Assembly (NCBI RefSeq): GCF_000719135.1
Contig: NZ_JOEK01000020.1
Coordinates: 152,774-216,773, forward strand
From: Streptomyces avicenniae
Lineage (GTDB): Bacteria > Actinomycetota > Actinomycetes > Streptomycetales > Streptomycetaceae
DNA: 64,000 nt
Direction of reading: 5' to 3'
In this document: positions 48,495 to 56,349 of the stretch, piece after piece
Layout of the letters: every line of letters starts with the position of its first letter
Position numbering within the stretch: the stretch's first letter is position 1
Translations under genes and position numbers: made by a program
Notes under the pieces: model-generated
Seen by the model: the letters and a program-made list of their open reading frames with translations, nothing else
Told to the model about the DNA's origin: nothing
Database searches by the model: none

Positions 48495-49789
48495 GCCGTC
48501 ACCACGGCCTCCCAGCCGCCCGGCGGGACCTGCCCGACACCGAGGGCGCGCAGATTGGCCAGGACACCGGGGTCCTGGACGTCCAGCCAGTCGCACAGCT
48601 GCCGGAAGGAGACGAAGCGCACCTCGTCCTCGCCCGCCATGTGCCGCAGGGCGTCCTCGACGGCGTCCATGTACACGCCGCCGTTCCACTGCTCGAAGTG
48701 GTTGCCCACGAACAGCGGAGCGCGGTTGGAAGTGTAGGCGCGTTCGAATCCGCCGACGAGCGCCCCCCGCGCCTCCTCCCGCCAGGTGGCGAACCGGGAC
48801 GGATCGCCCTGCGTCGTGTCGCCCGACTGGTTGGCCAGCATGCTGTAGTCCATCGACAGGACCTCGAAGCCGTGGCCGGGGAACGGCAGCGACTGCAACG
48901 GCAGGTCCCACAGACCTTCCCGCCGCTCGGGCCACTGCTGGAGCCCGCCCGGCGAGCTGGCGTCGTACCGCCAGCCCAGCTCGGCGGCCACCGGCAGCAG
49001 CGTCTCCTGCCCCATGAGGCCGGGCGTCCGGCCGCCGGTCAGCTCCCGCTCGTGGTCGAACGGCAGCGGCGGCACGTCGTCGCCGAGGCCGGTGTTGGTC
49101 CGCCACTCGGCGACGAACGCCTTGGCCTGCGCGATCTCGCTGCGCCAGTCGTCCGCGCTCCAGTGGGCCACCGAGCCGTCACCGCCCAGGAAGTGGCCGT
49201 TGAAGTGGGTGCCGATCTCGTGACCCTCCAGCCAGGCCGCCCGCAGCTGCTCCAGCGTGTCCCGTATGTGGGCGTCCGAGAGGTAGCCGATGTCGGACGC
49301 GCCCCTCGGGTTGCGCGGCGGCCTGTACCGGTCGCGCCGCGACTCGGGCAACAGGTAGAGGCCCGACAGGAAGAACGTCATCGACGCGCCGATGTCGTCG
49401 GCCACGCCCCTGAACCGTTCGAACAGGCCGTCGTCGAGGGCCCCCGCGCCGTCCCAGGAGACGACGACGAACTGCGGCGGCCGTTCGCCGTGCGTCAGGC
49501 GGCGGGCCTCCGGCTGGTGGGGCTGGGGCCCGGTGTCGGCGGTGGAACCGTCGCCTATCAGCCGGGGGTTCTCCAGGCTCGGCGGTGGTGGCTCCTCGGG
49601 AGCGGCGGGCCCGCCTCCCGTGCCCGGCTCCGGCGGGCGCCGCCCGCCTGCCGCGCCGATGTCGCCCAGCGCCGAGCCACGCGCCGGGCGGGTCGCGCCC
49701 CACGCGACGCCCGCCGCCGTCAGGGCGAGGAGACTCCGGCGGCCCACGACGCCCTGCTTCTCCGCTCGTCCGTGCTGGTTGTCGCGCAC
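48491..49789 (-). CDS. Tat-exported polysaccharide deacetylase-like protein
   Basis: A 432-residue secreted protein. The signal has a twin-arginine motif (VVGRRSLLALTAAGVAWGAT). After a Pro-rich linker, a NodB-like barrel starts at PPQFVVVSWDGAGALDDGLF; the metal His pair is in LEGHEIGTHFNGHFLGG. The usual TFDDG motif is SWDGAG here, so one of the two Asp residues is changed, and enzymatic activity is uncertain. GTG 49789 is the start. It is the first gene of the deacetylase-sigma-DUF4232 operon. Confidence 0.82.
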   Translation of the reverse strand: MRDNQHGRAEKQGVVGRRSLLALTAAGVAWGATRPARGSALGDIGAAGGRRPPEPGTGGGPAAPEEPPPPSLENPRLIGDGSTADTGPQPHQPEARRLTHGERPPQFVVVSWDGAGALDDGLFERFRGVADDIGASMTFFLSGLYLLPESRRDRYRPPRNPRGASDIGYLSDAHIRDTLEQLRAAWLEGHEIGTHFNGHFLGGDGSVAHWSADDWRSEIAQAKAFVAEWRTNTGLGDDVPPLPFDHERELTGGRTPGLMGQETLLPVAAELGWRYDASSPGGLQQWPERREGLWDLPLQSLPFPGHGFEVLSMDYSMLANQSGDTTQGDPSRFATWREEARGALVGGFERAYTSNRAPLFVGNHFEQWNGGVYMDAVEDALRHMAGEDEVRFVSFRQLCDWLDVQDPGVLANLRALGVGQVPPGGWEAVVTA

Positions 49790-49935
49790 TGGGGGCCCAC
49801 TTTCCTGTCGAACGGCACCGCTCCCGACACGTCATGGACCGTGAAGCGTGGGGCTGGGTTGTCACCGTTGTGCAACAAGAAGGGGGCGATACGTGGGCGG
49901 TCGTGCGCAGGGGCCGTGTGCGGGCCGGTGCGGGG

Positions 49936-50532
49936 TCAGCGGCCGGACAGTGCCGCGTCCAGCAGCAGGACGGCCGCCGCCCGCGCGGACACCGCAGCCC
50001 GGCGCTCACCGGCGATCGACGCGCTCACGACGGCGCCCTCGTGGAGGCTGAGCAGTTGCACCGCGAGGTCGTCGGGGTCGGCGGCGCCCGCCTCGGTCAG
50101 CAGCCGGTGGAACAGTTCGCGCAGCCACTTCTTCTCGGCCACGACGACCTTCCGGCCCGGGTGCTCGGGCTCGGGCAGCTCGGCGAAGGCGTTGATGAAG
50201 CTGCACCCGCGGTCCGACTCCGCGAGCCAGCCCGGCAGGACGTCGAACGGCACCAGGACGCGGGCGGCCGGGTCGTCCCCGACCTCGTCGAGGCGCGCCG
50301 CCACCTGGTCGCGCCAGCGCCGGTCCCGCTTCTCCAGGTAGGCGACGAGGAGGCCGTCCTTCGAGCCGAACCGGTCGTAGAGCGTCCGCTTGGTCACGCC
50401 GGACTCGGCCGCGATGGTGTCCACGCCGACCGCGTGGATGCCGCGCCGGTAGAACAGGTCGGACGCGACGTCGAGGATGCGCCGCGCGCCCGGAGTCAGA
50501 CGCTCGCCTCCGCCCGTGGTGGCAGCGGTCAT
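49936..50532 (-). CDS. TetR family transcriptional regulator
   Basis: A 198-residue repressor. The N-terminal HTH is ARRILDVASDLFYRRGIHAV with TIAAESGVTKRTLYDRFGSK. The C-terminal ligand domain contains CSFINAFAELPEPEHPG, typical of the TetR_C group with the short GCxxxN motif. The ATG at 50532 is preceded by AAGGGGGTG. Two operator-like repeats lie between it and a small divergent gene, which is therefore a candidate target. The effector is unknown. Confidence 0.92.
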   Translation of the reverse strand: MTAATTGGGERLTPGARRILDVASDLFYRRGIHAVGVDTIAAESGVTKRTLYDRFGSKDGLLVAYLEKRDRRWRDQVAARLDEVGDDPAARVLVPFDVLPGWLAESDRGCSFINAFAELPEPEHPGRKVVVAEKKWLRELFHRLLTEAGAADPDDLAVQLLSLHEGAVVSASIAGERRAAVSARAAAVLLLDAALSGR

Positions 50533-50550
50533 GCCGAGCACCCCCTTGCA

Positions 50551-50599
50551 TTCACAGATCTGTATACCTAGCATCGAATCAACTTCACAGATCAGTATA
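50551..50599. promoter_or_regulatory. tandem TetR operator sites
   Basis: TTCACAGATCTGTATA (50551-50566) and TTCACAGATCAGTATA (50584-50599) are direct repeats with one mismatch, 33 bp (three helical turns) apart. The first has a perfect ACAGATCTGT palindrome. TATAGT at 50596-50601 is a -10 candidate for the plus-strand gene. The spacing would put two repressor dimers on the same DNA face. Confidence 0.65.
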
Positions 50600-50612
50600 G
50601 TCGGAGGTCTCG

Positions 50613-50852
50613 ATGGGACAGGTGTCGCCGCTGTTCAGGTCGCTGCTCGGGTTCGCGCGGGCCGTCGGGCACGGGGTGAACGCCGGGAACGCCATCCGGC
50701 ACGGGCGTCGGCCGGGCCCCGCGTCCACCGCGGCGACCGCGGCGCGGGACGAGGCGCAGCCGTCCGTCCCCCCGGCCGTCGCGCCGGGCCCGCTGCGCCG
50801 CGACCGGACGTACCGCGTCCAGGGCGACGCCCGCGTCCGTGACGGCTCCTGA
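50613..50852 (+). CDS. small basic protein divergent from TetR
   Basis: A 79-residue protein of unknown family beginning MGQVSPLFRSLLGFARAVGH. The first 25 residues can form an amphipathic helix; the rest is Ala/Pro/Arg-rich and lacks structure. GGAGG five bases before the ATG is a strong ribosome site, and the gene is placed directly behind the TetR operator. It may encode a membrane-associated or regulatory peptide controlled by the repressor. A remnant of a longer gene is also possible. Confidence 0.6.
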   Translation: MGQVSPLFRSLLGFARAVGHGVNAGNAIRHGRRPGPASTAATAARDEAQPSVPPAVAPGPLRRDRTYRVQGDARVRDGS

Positions 50853-50906
50853 GCGCGCCCGGGTGCGTCCGATCGGTGGGCCGCGGCCGACCCCCGGCAC
50901 GCCTCG

Positions 50907-50936
50907 TTGACATGGGCATGCAGCGGCCCTGAGGGT
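50907..50936 (+). promoter_or_regulatory. probable promoter of the amidase gene
   Basis: TTGACA (50907-50912), an 18-base spacer and GAGGGT (50931-50936). The -35 is consensus; the -10 is of the weak AxxxT kind common in Streptomyces. The leader before the ATG at 51022 is about 80 bases. Confidence 0.5.
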
Positions 50937-51021
50937 GGACCCGGCGCGGCGCCCACCCCCACGCGGCGCCGCTCGTCCCCGGCGCGCGCCCCCGGCGTCC
51001 GCCTTCACCGATCGGAGCCTC

Positions 51022-52116
51022 ATGTCCGGACGATCTGCCCATGGACGCCTGCGCATGATCCCCCTGGCCGCCGCCCTCGCCTCCCTCCTCGCCGCGGCGA
51101 CACCCCTGGCCGCCACCGCCGCCCCGGCGGACGCCGCGTCCGTCAACGACGCGTTCGCCGCGGCGGCAGAGACGTACGGCGTACCGCGCGACCTGCTGGT
51201 CGCGGTCGGCTACGGCGAGACGCGCCTCGACGACCACGACGGCCTCCCCAGCCACCTGCGCGGCTACGGCGTCATGCACCTGGTGGACAACCCCGCGCAC
51301 CGGACCCTGGAGACGGCCGCGGCCGTCACCGGCCTGCCCGCCGACCGGCTCCGCCAGGAAACCCCCGCCAACATCCTCGGCGCCGCCGCCGTCCTGCGCT
51401 CCGCCGCCGACGCGGCGGGACTGACCGACGACGAACGGCGCGACCTCGCCGCCTGGTACCCCCTCGTCGCCGAGTACGGCGGGGCGAGCGCCGACTCCGC
51501 CGCCCGCCTCTACGCCGACACCGTCTACGGCCTGCTGCGCGACGGCGTCAGCGTCCGCGTCGAGGGCGGCGAGACCGTCACCACGACGCCGCACGCCGTC
51601 CGCCCCGACCGCGGCCGGTACGCCGACGCGGCGCCCGGCGCGCGGAGCGAGGACTATCCGCCCGCCCGCTGGGTCCCGGCGCACAGCGAGAACTACCGGG
51701 CGGGCCGCACCCAGGAGATCAGCGCCGTCGTCGTCCACGTCACCCAGGGCTCGTACGCGGGCTCGATCAGCTGGTTCCAGAACCCGGACTCCGAGGTCAG
51801 CTCCCACTACGTGATCCGCTCGTCGGACGGCGAGGTCACGCAGATGGTGCGGGACGCCGACACCGCCTGGCACGCGAAGGCGGGCAACGCGTACAGCGTC
51901 GGCATCGAGCACGAGGGCTGGGTGGACGACCCGGCGTGGTTCACCGACGTGATGTACCGCTCCTCGGCCGCCCTCACGCGCTACCTGGCGGACCGCCACG
52001 GCATCCCGACCGACCGCGAGCACATCGTCGGCCACGTCGAGGTGCCGGGCAACGACCACACCGACCCGGGGCCCAACTGGGACTGGGACTTCTACATGTC
52101 CCTCGTGAACGGCTGA
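51022..52116 (+). CDS. secreted N-acetylmuramoyl-L-alanine amidase (PGRP/Amidase_2)
   Basis: A 364-residue exported cell-wall hydrolase. A signal peptide (about 1-35) ends at AAPADAA. Residues about 36-190 form an accessory helical domain. The C-terminal Amidase_2 domain starts at ISAVVVHVTQGSYAGSISWF (first zinc His), continues with SSHYVIRSSDGEVTQMV and GIEHEGWVDD, and ends near IVGHVEVPGNDHTDPGPNWD, which supplies the other metal ligands. It cleaves the amide bond between muramic acid and the stem peptide. Confidence 0.92.
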   Translation: MSGRSAHGRLRMIPLAAALASLLAAATPLAATAAPADAASVNDAFAAAAETYGVPRDLLVAVGYGETRLDDHDGLPSHLRGYGVMHLVDNPAHRTLETAAAVTGLPADRLRQETPANILGAAAVLRSAADAAGLTDDERRDLAAWYPLVAEYGGASADSAARLYADTVYGLLRDGVSVRVEGGETVTTTPHAVRPDRGRYADAAPGARSEDYPPARWVPAHSENYRAGRTQEISAVVVHVTQGSYAGSISWFQNPDSEVSSHYVIRSSDGEVTQMVRDADTAWHAKAGNAYSVGIEHEGWVDDPAWFTDVMYRSSAALTRYLADRHGIPTDREHIVGHVEVPGNDHTDPGPNWDWDFYMSLVNG

Positions 52117-52122
52117 CGCGTG

Positions 52123-52169
52123 GCCGTGCCGCCGCCCGTCACGCCTGGCGCGGCGGACGGCGGCACGGC
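52123..52169. terminator. bidirectional terminator hairpin
   Basis: Arms GCCGTGCCGCCG (52123-52134) and CGGCGGCACGGC (52158-52169) pair perfectly with a GC-rich loop, between the convergent amidase and GH16 genes. Confidence 0.6.
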
Positions 52170-52176
52170 GCGTGGA

Positions 52177-53652
52177 TCAGTTGTACGGGATGGTGACGAC
52201 GGACTGGTTGCCGACGCCCACGGTGCTCGGGCCGTTCCCGATGGCGTTCCACACCTCGACGCGCACCCGCCCGTTCACCAGGTTGCCGTGGCTCCCGGTG
52301 GACGCGCGCAGCCCGGCGGCCTGGGTGTAGTGCTCGTAGCCGGGCACCGGGTCGGTGGCGAAGTAGTGGTACGTCTCGGTGCGGTCCCAACTGCCGTCGG
52401 ACGTCCGGTCGTACGAGATCCGGACCTGCTGCCCGTTGCCGACCGCCGTGCCCGAGTCGGCGAACAGGTCGAACGTCGTCGCGCCGCCGGTCCACTCGCC
52501 GTTCACCCCCGAGGCGGTGAACGTCTGCGGCTGGTTCGGCGTGCCGTCGTGGTTCGCGCCGCCCGCCGAGGCCACCGTCGCGCTGCCCGCCGTGCTCCCC
52601 GCCGCGCCGAGGGCGCCGCCCGTGCCCAGGTGGAGCCGGGGCGACCCGGGCGGGTCCGGCGGGTCGCTGGGGCCACCGCCGCCGCCCCGCGTCCAGACCG
52701 CGACGTAGTCCACGACCATCGGCCGCCCCGGCACGGTGGCCGGGGTCGGGGTGGCGCGGCCCGCGACGCCGTCGGGGAACCCGCCGCCCATCGCGACGTT
52801 CAGCAGGATGAAGTACCCGGCGTGGTCCGTCATGTTGGCCCAGGTCGTGGCGTCGAACTGGCTCTGCGTGACGGTGTGGAAGAGCTGGTCGTCCACGTAC
52901 CAGCGCAGCGCGTTGGGCGTGACCGAGCGGTCCCACTCGAAGCTGTACGTGTGGAACGCCGACTGGCACGAGGCGCCGGGGCAGGGGCGGCTGGCGCCGA
53001 TGCCGTTCGTCTCGTTGCAGGGGCCGCCGGGGCTGACGCCGCAGTGCAGCACGCCCCAGACGGAGTTGATGCCGTTGACGTTCTCCATCACGTCGAACTC
53101 GCCGATGGCGGGCCAGTTCCAGTAGTTGCCCCGGTACGGCGACCCGAGCGCCCAGAAGGCGGACCAGTAGCCGAGCGCGGCCTCGCCCGTGACGTTGGGC
53201 ATCTGGAGGCGGCTCTCGATGCGCAGCACGCCGCCCGCCGGGGCCTTGAAGTCGGCGCGCTGCGTCTCGATACGGGCCGACGTCCAGTTGCCCGCCGGGT
53301 CGCGCAGCGGCGTGATCCTGAGGTTGCCGTTGCCGTCCTGGCTCAGGTTGGCGGGGGAGTTCGTGTAGTTCTGGATCTCACCCGTGCCCCAGTTCGGGGG
53401 GCCGCCCGGGTAGCCGTGGCCCGTGTCGATCCGCCAGTTGGCGGCGGAGGGCAGGGAGCCGGACGCGCCGGTGAAGTCGTCGCTCCACTGGAGCGCCCAG
53501 CCGGGACGGGACGGGACGGCGCCGCTCGCCGGGGTGGACAGCAGCGCCGCGAGGACGCCTGCCAGGGCCACGACGGTGGTGAGCAGGGTGCGGGCCGCCG
53601 GTCGCGGCCCGAATCTTCGTGCGCGCGGGAGTGCCGCGCGGGATGCGGTCAT
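52177..53652 (-). CDS. secreted GH16 endo-beta-1,3-glucanase with CBM56-like module
   Basis: A 491-residue secreted glucanase. Residues 1-53 are a long signal region (TLLTTVVALAGVLAALLSTP). The GH16 domain (about 55-330) has the catalytic signature GEFDVMENVNG, with Glu185 (nucleophile), Asp187 and Glu190 (acid/base). After a Gly/Pro linker, the C-terminal module (about 345-491) resembles CBM56-type beta-1,3-glucan-binding domains (TTFDLFADSGTAVGNGQQVR). It should hydrolyse laminarin- or callose-like glucans. Its promoter carries a LacI-type operator at the transcription start. Confidence 0.9.
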   Translation of the reverse strand: MTASRAALPRARRFGPRPAARTLLTTVVALAGVLAALLSTPASGAVPSRPGWALQWSDDFTGASGSLPSAANWRIDTGHGYPGGPPNWGTGEIQNYTNSPANLSQDGNGNLRITPLRDPAGNWTSARIETQRADFKAPAGGVLRIESRLQMPNVTGEAALGYWSAFWALGSPYRGNYWNWPAIGEFDVMENVNGINSVWGVLHCGVSPGGPCNETNGIGASRPCPGASCQSAFHTYSFEWDRSVTPNALRWYVDDQLFHTVTQSQFDATTWANMTDHAGYFILLNVAMGGGFPDGVAGRATPTPATVPGRPMVVDYVAVWTRGGGGGPSDPPDPPGSPRLHLGTGGALGAAGSTAGSATVASAGGANHDGTPNQPQTFTASGVNGEWTGGATTFDLFADSGTAVGNGQQVRISYDRTSDGSWDRTETYHYFATDPVPGYEHYTQAAGLRASTGSHGNLVNGRVRVEVWNAIGNGPSTVGVGNQSVVTIPYN

Positions 53653-53718
53653 GGGGGAACGCCTTCCTGGACGGTGGAGGAACGGCCGGGCCTGTCCAGG
53701 GCCCGGCCGTTCCCGAGG

Positions 53719-53767
53719 TGAGAGCGCTCTCATCCAGGGTTGTAAGCGCGACGGCCGCGGCCGTCAA
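53719..53767 (-). promoter_or_regulatory. GH16 promoter with LacI-family operator TGAGAGCGCTCTCA
   Basis: On the minus strand TTGACG (53762-53767), a 17-base spacer and TACAAC (53739-53744) form a good promoter. The perfect 14-bp palindrome TGAGAGCGCTCTCA (53719-53732) begins at the predicted start of transcription, where a CebR/BglR-like repressor would block initiation. The core GAGCGCTC is shared with the CelR/CebR operators of cellulase genes. Confidence 0.8.
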
Positions 53768-53797
53768 TCCATGGCGCGCGTGTTGGCGCGAAGGTGC

Positions 53798-54331
53798 TCA
53801 GCGCGGCGTACGCGGCCCCGGCAGGAAGCCCTCCCGCCACGCGCTCCGGCGGCCGAGGCGCCGCAGCGCGTCCAGGTCGTCGTGCAGCGGCGCGTGCGGC
53901 ACGGCCAGCACCGGGCAGGGGGCGTGTTCCAGGCAGTAGCGGGTGGCCGAGGTGCCCAGCACCCGCCGCCACGGTCCGCGCCGCCCGGCGCCGACGACGA
54001 GCAGGTCGTCGGGCCGGTGGGCGAGCGAGACCAGCGCGGCGCCGACCGGTCCCTCGATCACCACCGCCTCCACCGGCACCCCGACGCGTGCCTCGCCGAA
54101 CGCCGTCCGCAGCGCCTCCCGCAGGCGGTCGCGCGCGGCGAGCCGGTGGTCGTCCGCCAGGGACGGGGAGGTCGGCCGCCGCAGCCCGCCGGGCGGCAGG
54201 GACCACGCCAGGGCCGTCACCAGGGACGCGCCACGGCGCCGTGCCTCCTCGACGGCCCGGTGCAGCGCCGTCATGCTGCCGAGCGATCCGTTGACACCCA
54301 CCACCACGCGCTGCCCGTCGGTCCGGTGCAC
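53798..54331 (-). CDS. universal stress protein (UspA family)
   Basis: A 177-residue USP with the Rossmann-like alpha/beta fold. The start RVVVGVNGSLGSMTALHRAV is the nucleotide-binding region; LLVVGAGRRGPWRRVLGTSA is the ATP-binding G-x2-G-x9-GS type motif (with ATRYCLEHAPCPVLAVP). GTG 54331 is preceded by GGAGG. It lies four bases after the EamA gene and is probably co-transcribed. The role is stress adaptation in general; the specific signal is unknown. Confidence 0.88.
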   Translation of the reverse strand: MHRTDGQRVVVGVNGSLGSMTALHRAVEEARRRGASLVTALAWSLPPGGLRRPTSPSLADDHRLAARDRLREALRTAFGEARVGVPVEAVVIEGPVGAALVSLAHRPDDLLVVGAGRRGPWRRVLGTSATRYCLEHAPCPVLAVPHAPLHDDLDALRRLGRRSAWREGFLPGPRTPR

Positions 54332-54335
54332 GCGC

Positions 54336-55346
54336 TCACCTCCGTCGTTCCGGGCGACTTCTCTCGTCCCGCTCCTGTCCCGTTCCGTCCGGTATACCCC
54401 TTGACGCGTGCTCCGTGCCGCCCGCCCCCGCCCCCCGGCCTGCGCGCGGCAGCCGCAGCCGCCCCTGGCCGACGAGCACGGCGAGGACGACGACCAGCCC
54501 ACCGGCCACCTCCCGCAAGGCCAGTTCCTCCCCGAGCACCAGCACGCCGAGGACGACTCCGCCCACCGGTGTCAGATAGGTCACAGTGGACGCGACGGTG
54601 GCACCCCAGGCGTCGATCACGCGGGCGTACCAGATGTACGCGACGCCCGTGCTCACCGCGCCCAGGGCCAGCATGCTCAGCGTGATGCCCGGCGTGAGCG
54701 ACAGCGGCCCGACGGCGACGAACGGCGCCAGGAGCAGGGCCAGCAGCGCGCCCGCGCCGATCTGCCCGGCCGTCACGGTCACCGCGTCGTAGGGCGTGCG
54801 CCGCAGGAAGCGGCGGGTCTGGACGAAGCCGATGCCGTAGCAGACGGTTCCGGCCAGGCAGGCGAGTTGGGCCGTCAGCGCCCGCCCGCCGCCCAGGTCT
54901 CCGGCCGACTGCCACGGCCCGGCGACGAGCACGACCCCGGCCGCCGCAGTGAGGAAGGCGGCGGTCTTCGTCCTGGTGAGCCGTTCCTCGGGGAGCAGGA
55001 TCAGCGCCACCAGCATCGTGGCCACCGGCGTGGCCGCGTTGAAGATGCTGGACAGCCCGGAGGGGAGGTCCTGCGCGGCCCAGGTGAAGAGCAGGAACGG
55101 CGCGACGCACAGCACGGCCCCCATCGCGGTCAGCTCGGCCCACACCCGCACCCCGCGCGGCCACGTCCGGCCGGTGACGGCCATGACGACGGCCAGCGTC
55201 GCGGCGCCGAGGGCGAGGCGCCCGACGACGACCTGTCCCGGCAGCAGGCCGCCCACGGCGACCTTGATGAACAGGAAGCTCGCGCTCCAGGCGGCTGCCG
55301 CCCCCAGGTAACCGGCGCCGAGCGCGCCCTTCCCACCCCGGCCCAT
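54336..55346 (-). CDS. EamA/DMT family transporter
   Basis: A 336-residue membrane protein of the drug/metabolite transporter superfamily with ten transmembrane helices in two EamA repeats (starting GYLGAAAAWSASFLFIKVAV and ALTAQLACLAGTVCYGIGFV). It is probably an exporter of amino acids or other metabolites. ATG 55346 gives the normal length. It is divergent from a LysR regulator, with a good inverted repeat between them that suggests LysR control. Confidence 0.9.
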   Translation of the reverse strand: MGRGGKGALGAGYLGAAAAWSASFLFIKVAVGGLLPGQVVVGRLALGAATLAVVMAVTGRTWPRGVRVWAELTAMGAVLCVAPFLLFTWAAQDLPSGLSSIFNAATPVATMLVALILLPEERLTRTKTAAFLTAAAGVVLVAGPWQSAGDLGGGRALTAQLACLAGTVCYGIGFVQTRRFLRRTPYDAVTVTAGQIGAGALLALLLAPFVAVGPLSLTPGITLSMLALGAVSTGVAYIWYARVIDAWGATVASTVTYLTPVGGVVLGVLVLGEELALREVAGGLVVVLAVLVGQGRLRLPRAGRGAGAGGTEHASRGIPDGTGQERDERSRPERRR

Positions 55347-55407
55347 GCCCGCTCCCGTCCGTGCCGTCCCACGCCCCGTTCCGCGGTCCCGAGCCTGGAC
55401 TAGGCTG

Positions 55408-55432
55408 GCATCATGCGGCAAACACATGATGC
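55408..55432. promoter_or_regulatory. LysR-type operator between EamA and LysR genes
   Basis: GCATCATG-N9-CATGATGC, a perfect 8-bp inverted repeat with total length 25 bases, including the T-N11-A pattern of LysR boxes. It is 24 bases before the LysR gene and 62 bases before the EamA gene, the usual autoregulatory and target position. Confidence 0.7.
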
Positions 55433-55455
55433 GCATAAAAGGATGAGCTGACCTC

Positions 55456-56331
55456 ATGGCCGTCACGCTCCGGCAGATCGACGTCTTCCTCGCCGTCGTG
55501 GACCACGGCGGGTTCAGCGCCGCAGCCGACCAGCTCGGCATGAGCCAGTCCGCCGTGTCCCACACCGTCGCCGCGCTGGAACGCGAGGTCCGCACGCCCG
55601 TGGTGCAGCGCGGCCCCGCCGTCGCCCCCACGGCCTTCGGGGACGCCCTGCTCGCCCACGCGCGCGCCGTGCAGGCGGCGGCACGCGCGCTGGAGGCGCG
55701 GGTCTCCGGCCTGCACACGAGCGCGGCGACGGGCACCGTACGGCTCGCGGCGGCCCCCACCGCCGCCCACCGCCTCGTCCCCGGCCTCCTGCGGCACTGG
55801 AAGGCCGGGCTGCCCGGCCTGGACGTGCGCCTGTTCGAGGGCACGGACGCCGAGCTGGCCGACTGGCTGCGCACCGGCGCGGTGGACGCCGCCGTCCTCA
55901 TCGACCCGGGGCAGCGCCACCCCGAGGCCGTCGAGCTGGCACGCGACGACTTCCGCGCCGTGCTCCGCCGCGACCACCCGCTCGCCGCGGAGCCGGTGAT
56001 CCGCCTCCCCGACCTCCTCGACGACCCGCTGCTCGTCTCGGCCGGTGGCTGCGAGCCGCAGATCACGGCGCTCCACGCGGAGGCCGACGTGCCCTACCGC
56101 CCCGCCCAGCGCGTGCACACGATCGGCACGCTGCTCGGGATGGTGGAGGCCGGGCTCGGCGTGGCCGTCATGCCGTCGCTCGCCCACACGATGCTGGGCG
56201 ACGCGCTCGTCATGGTGCCGCTCACGCCGCGCCTCGGCCGGGTCCTCGTGCTCACCGGCCCCGCGCGACGGCCCTGGCACCCGCTGGTCCACCGGCTGTG
56301 CGCCACTGCCGCGTCTGCTCCGGCGACCTGA
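55456..56331 (+). CDS. LysR family transcriptional regulator
   Basis: A 291-residue LTTR. The HTH is LRQIDVFLAVVDHGGFSAAA with SQSAVSHTVAALEREV (residues 4-50). The effector domain begins at TGTVRLAAAPTAAHRLVPGL and contains GLGVAVMPSLAHTMLGDALV, the hinge and ligand region. It probably binds the 55408-55432 repeat to regulate the divergent EamA exporter and itself. The ligand is unknown. Confidence 0.93.
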   Translation: MAVTLRQIDVFLAVVDHGGFSAAADQLGMSQSAVSHTVAALEREVRTPVVQRGPAVAPTAFGDALLAHARAVQAAARALEARVSGLHTSAATGTVRLAAAPTAAHRLVPGLLRHWKAGLPGLDVRLFEGTDAELADWLRTGAVDAAVLIDPGQRHPEAVELARDDFRAVLRRDHPLAAEPVIRLPDLLDDPLLVSAGGCEPQITALHAEADVPYRPAQRVHTIGTLLGMVEAGLGVAVMPSLAHTMLGDALVMVPLTPRLGRVLVLTGPARRPWHPLVHRLCATAASAPAT

Positions 56332-56349
56332 CGGCCGGTGCGGCGGACG

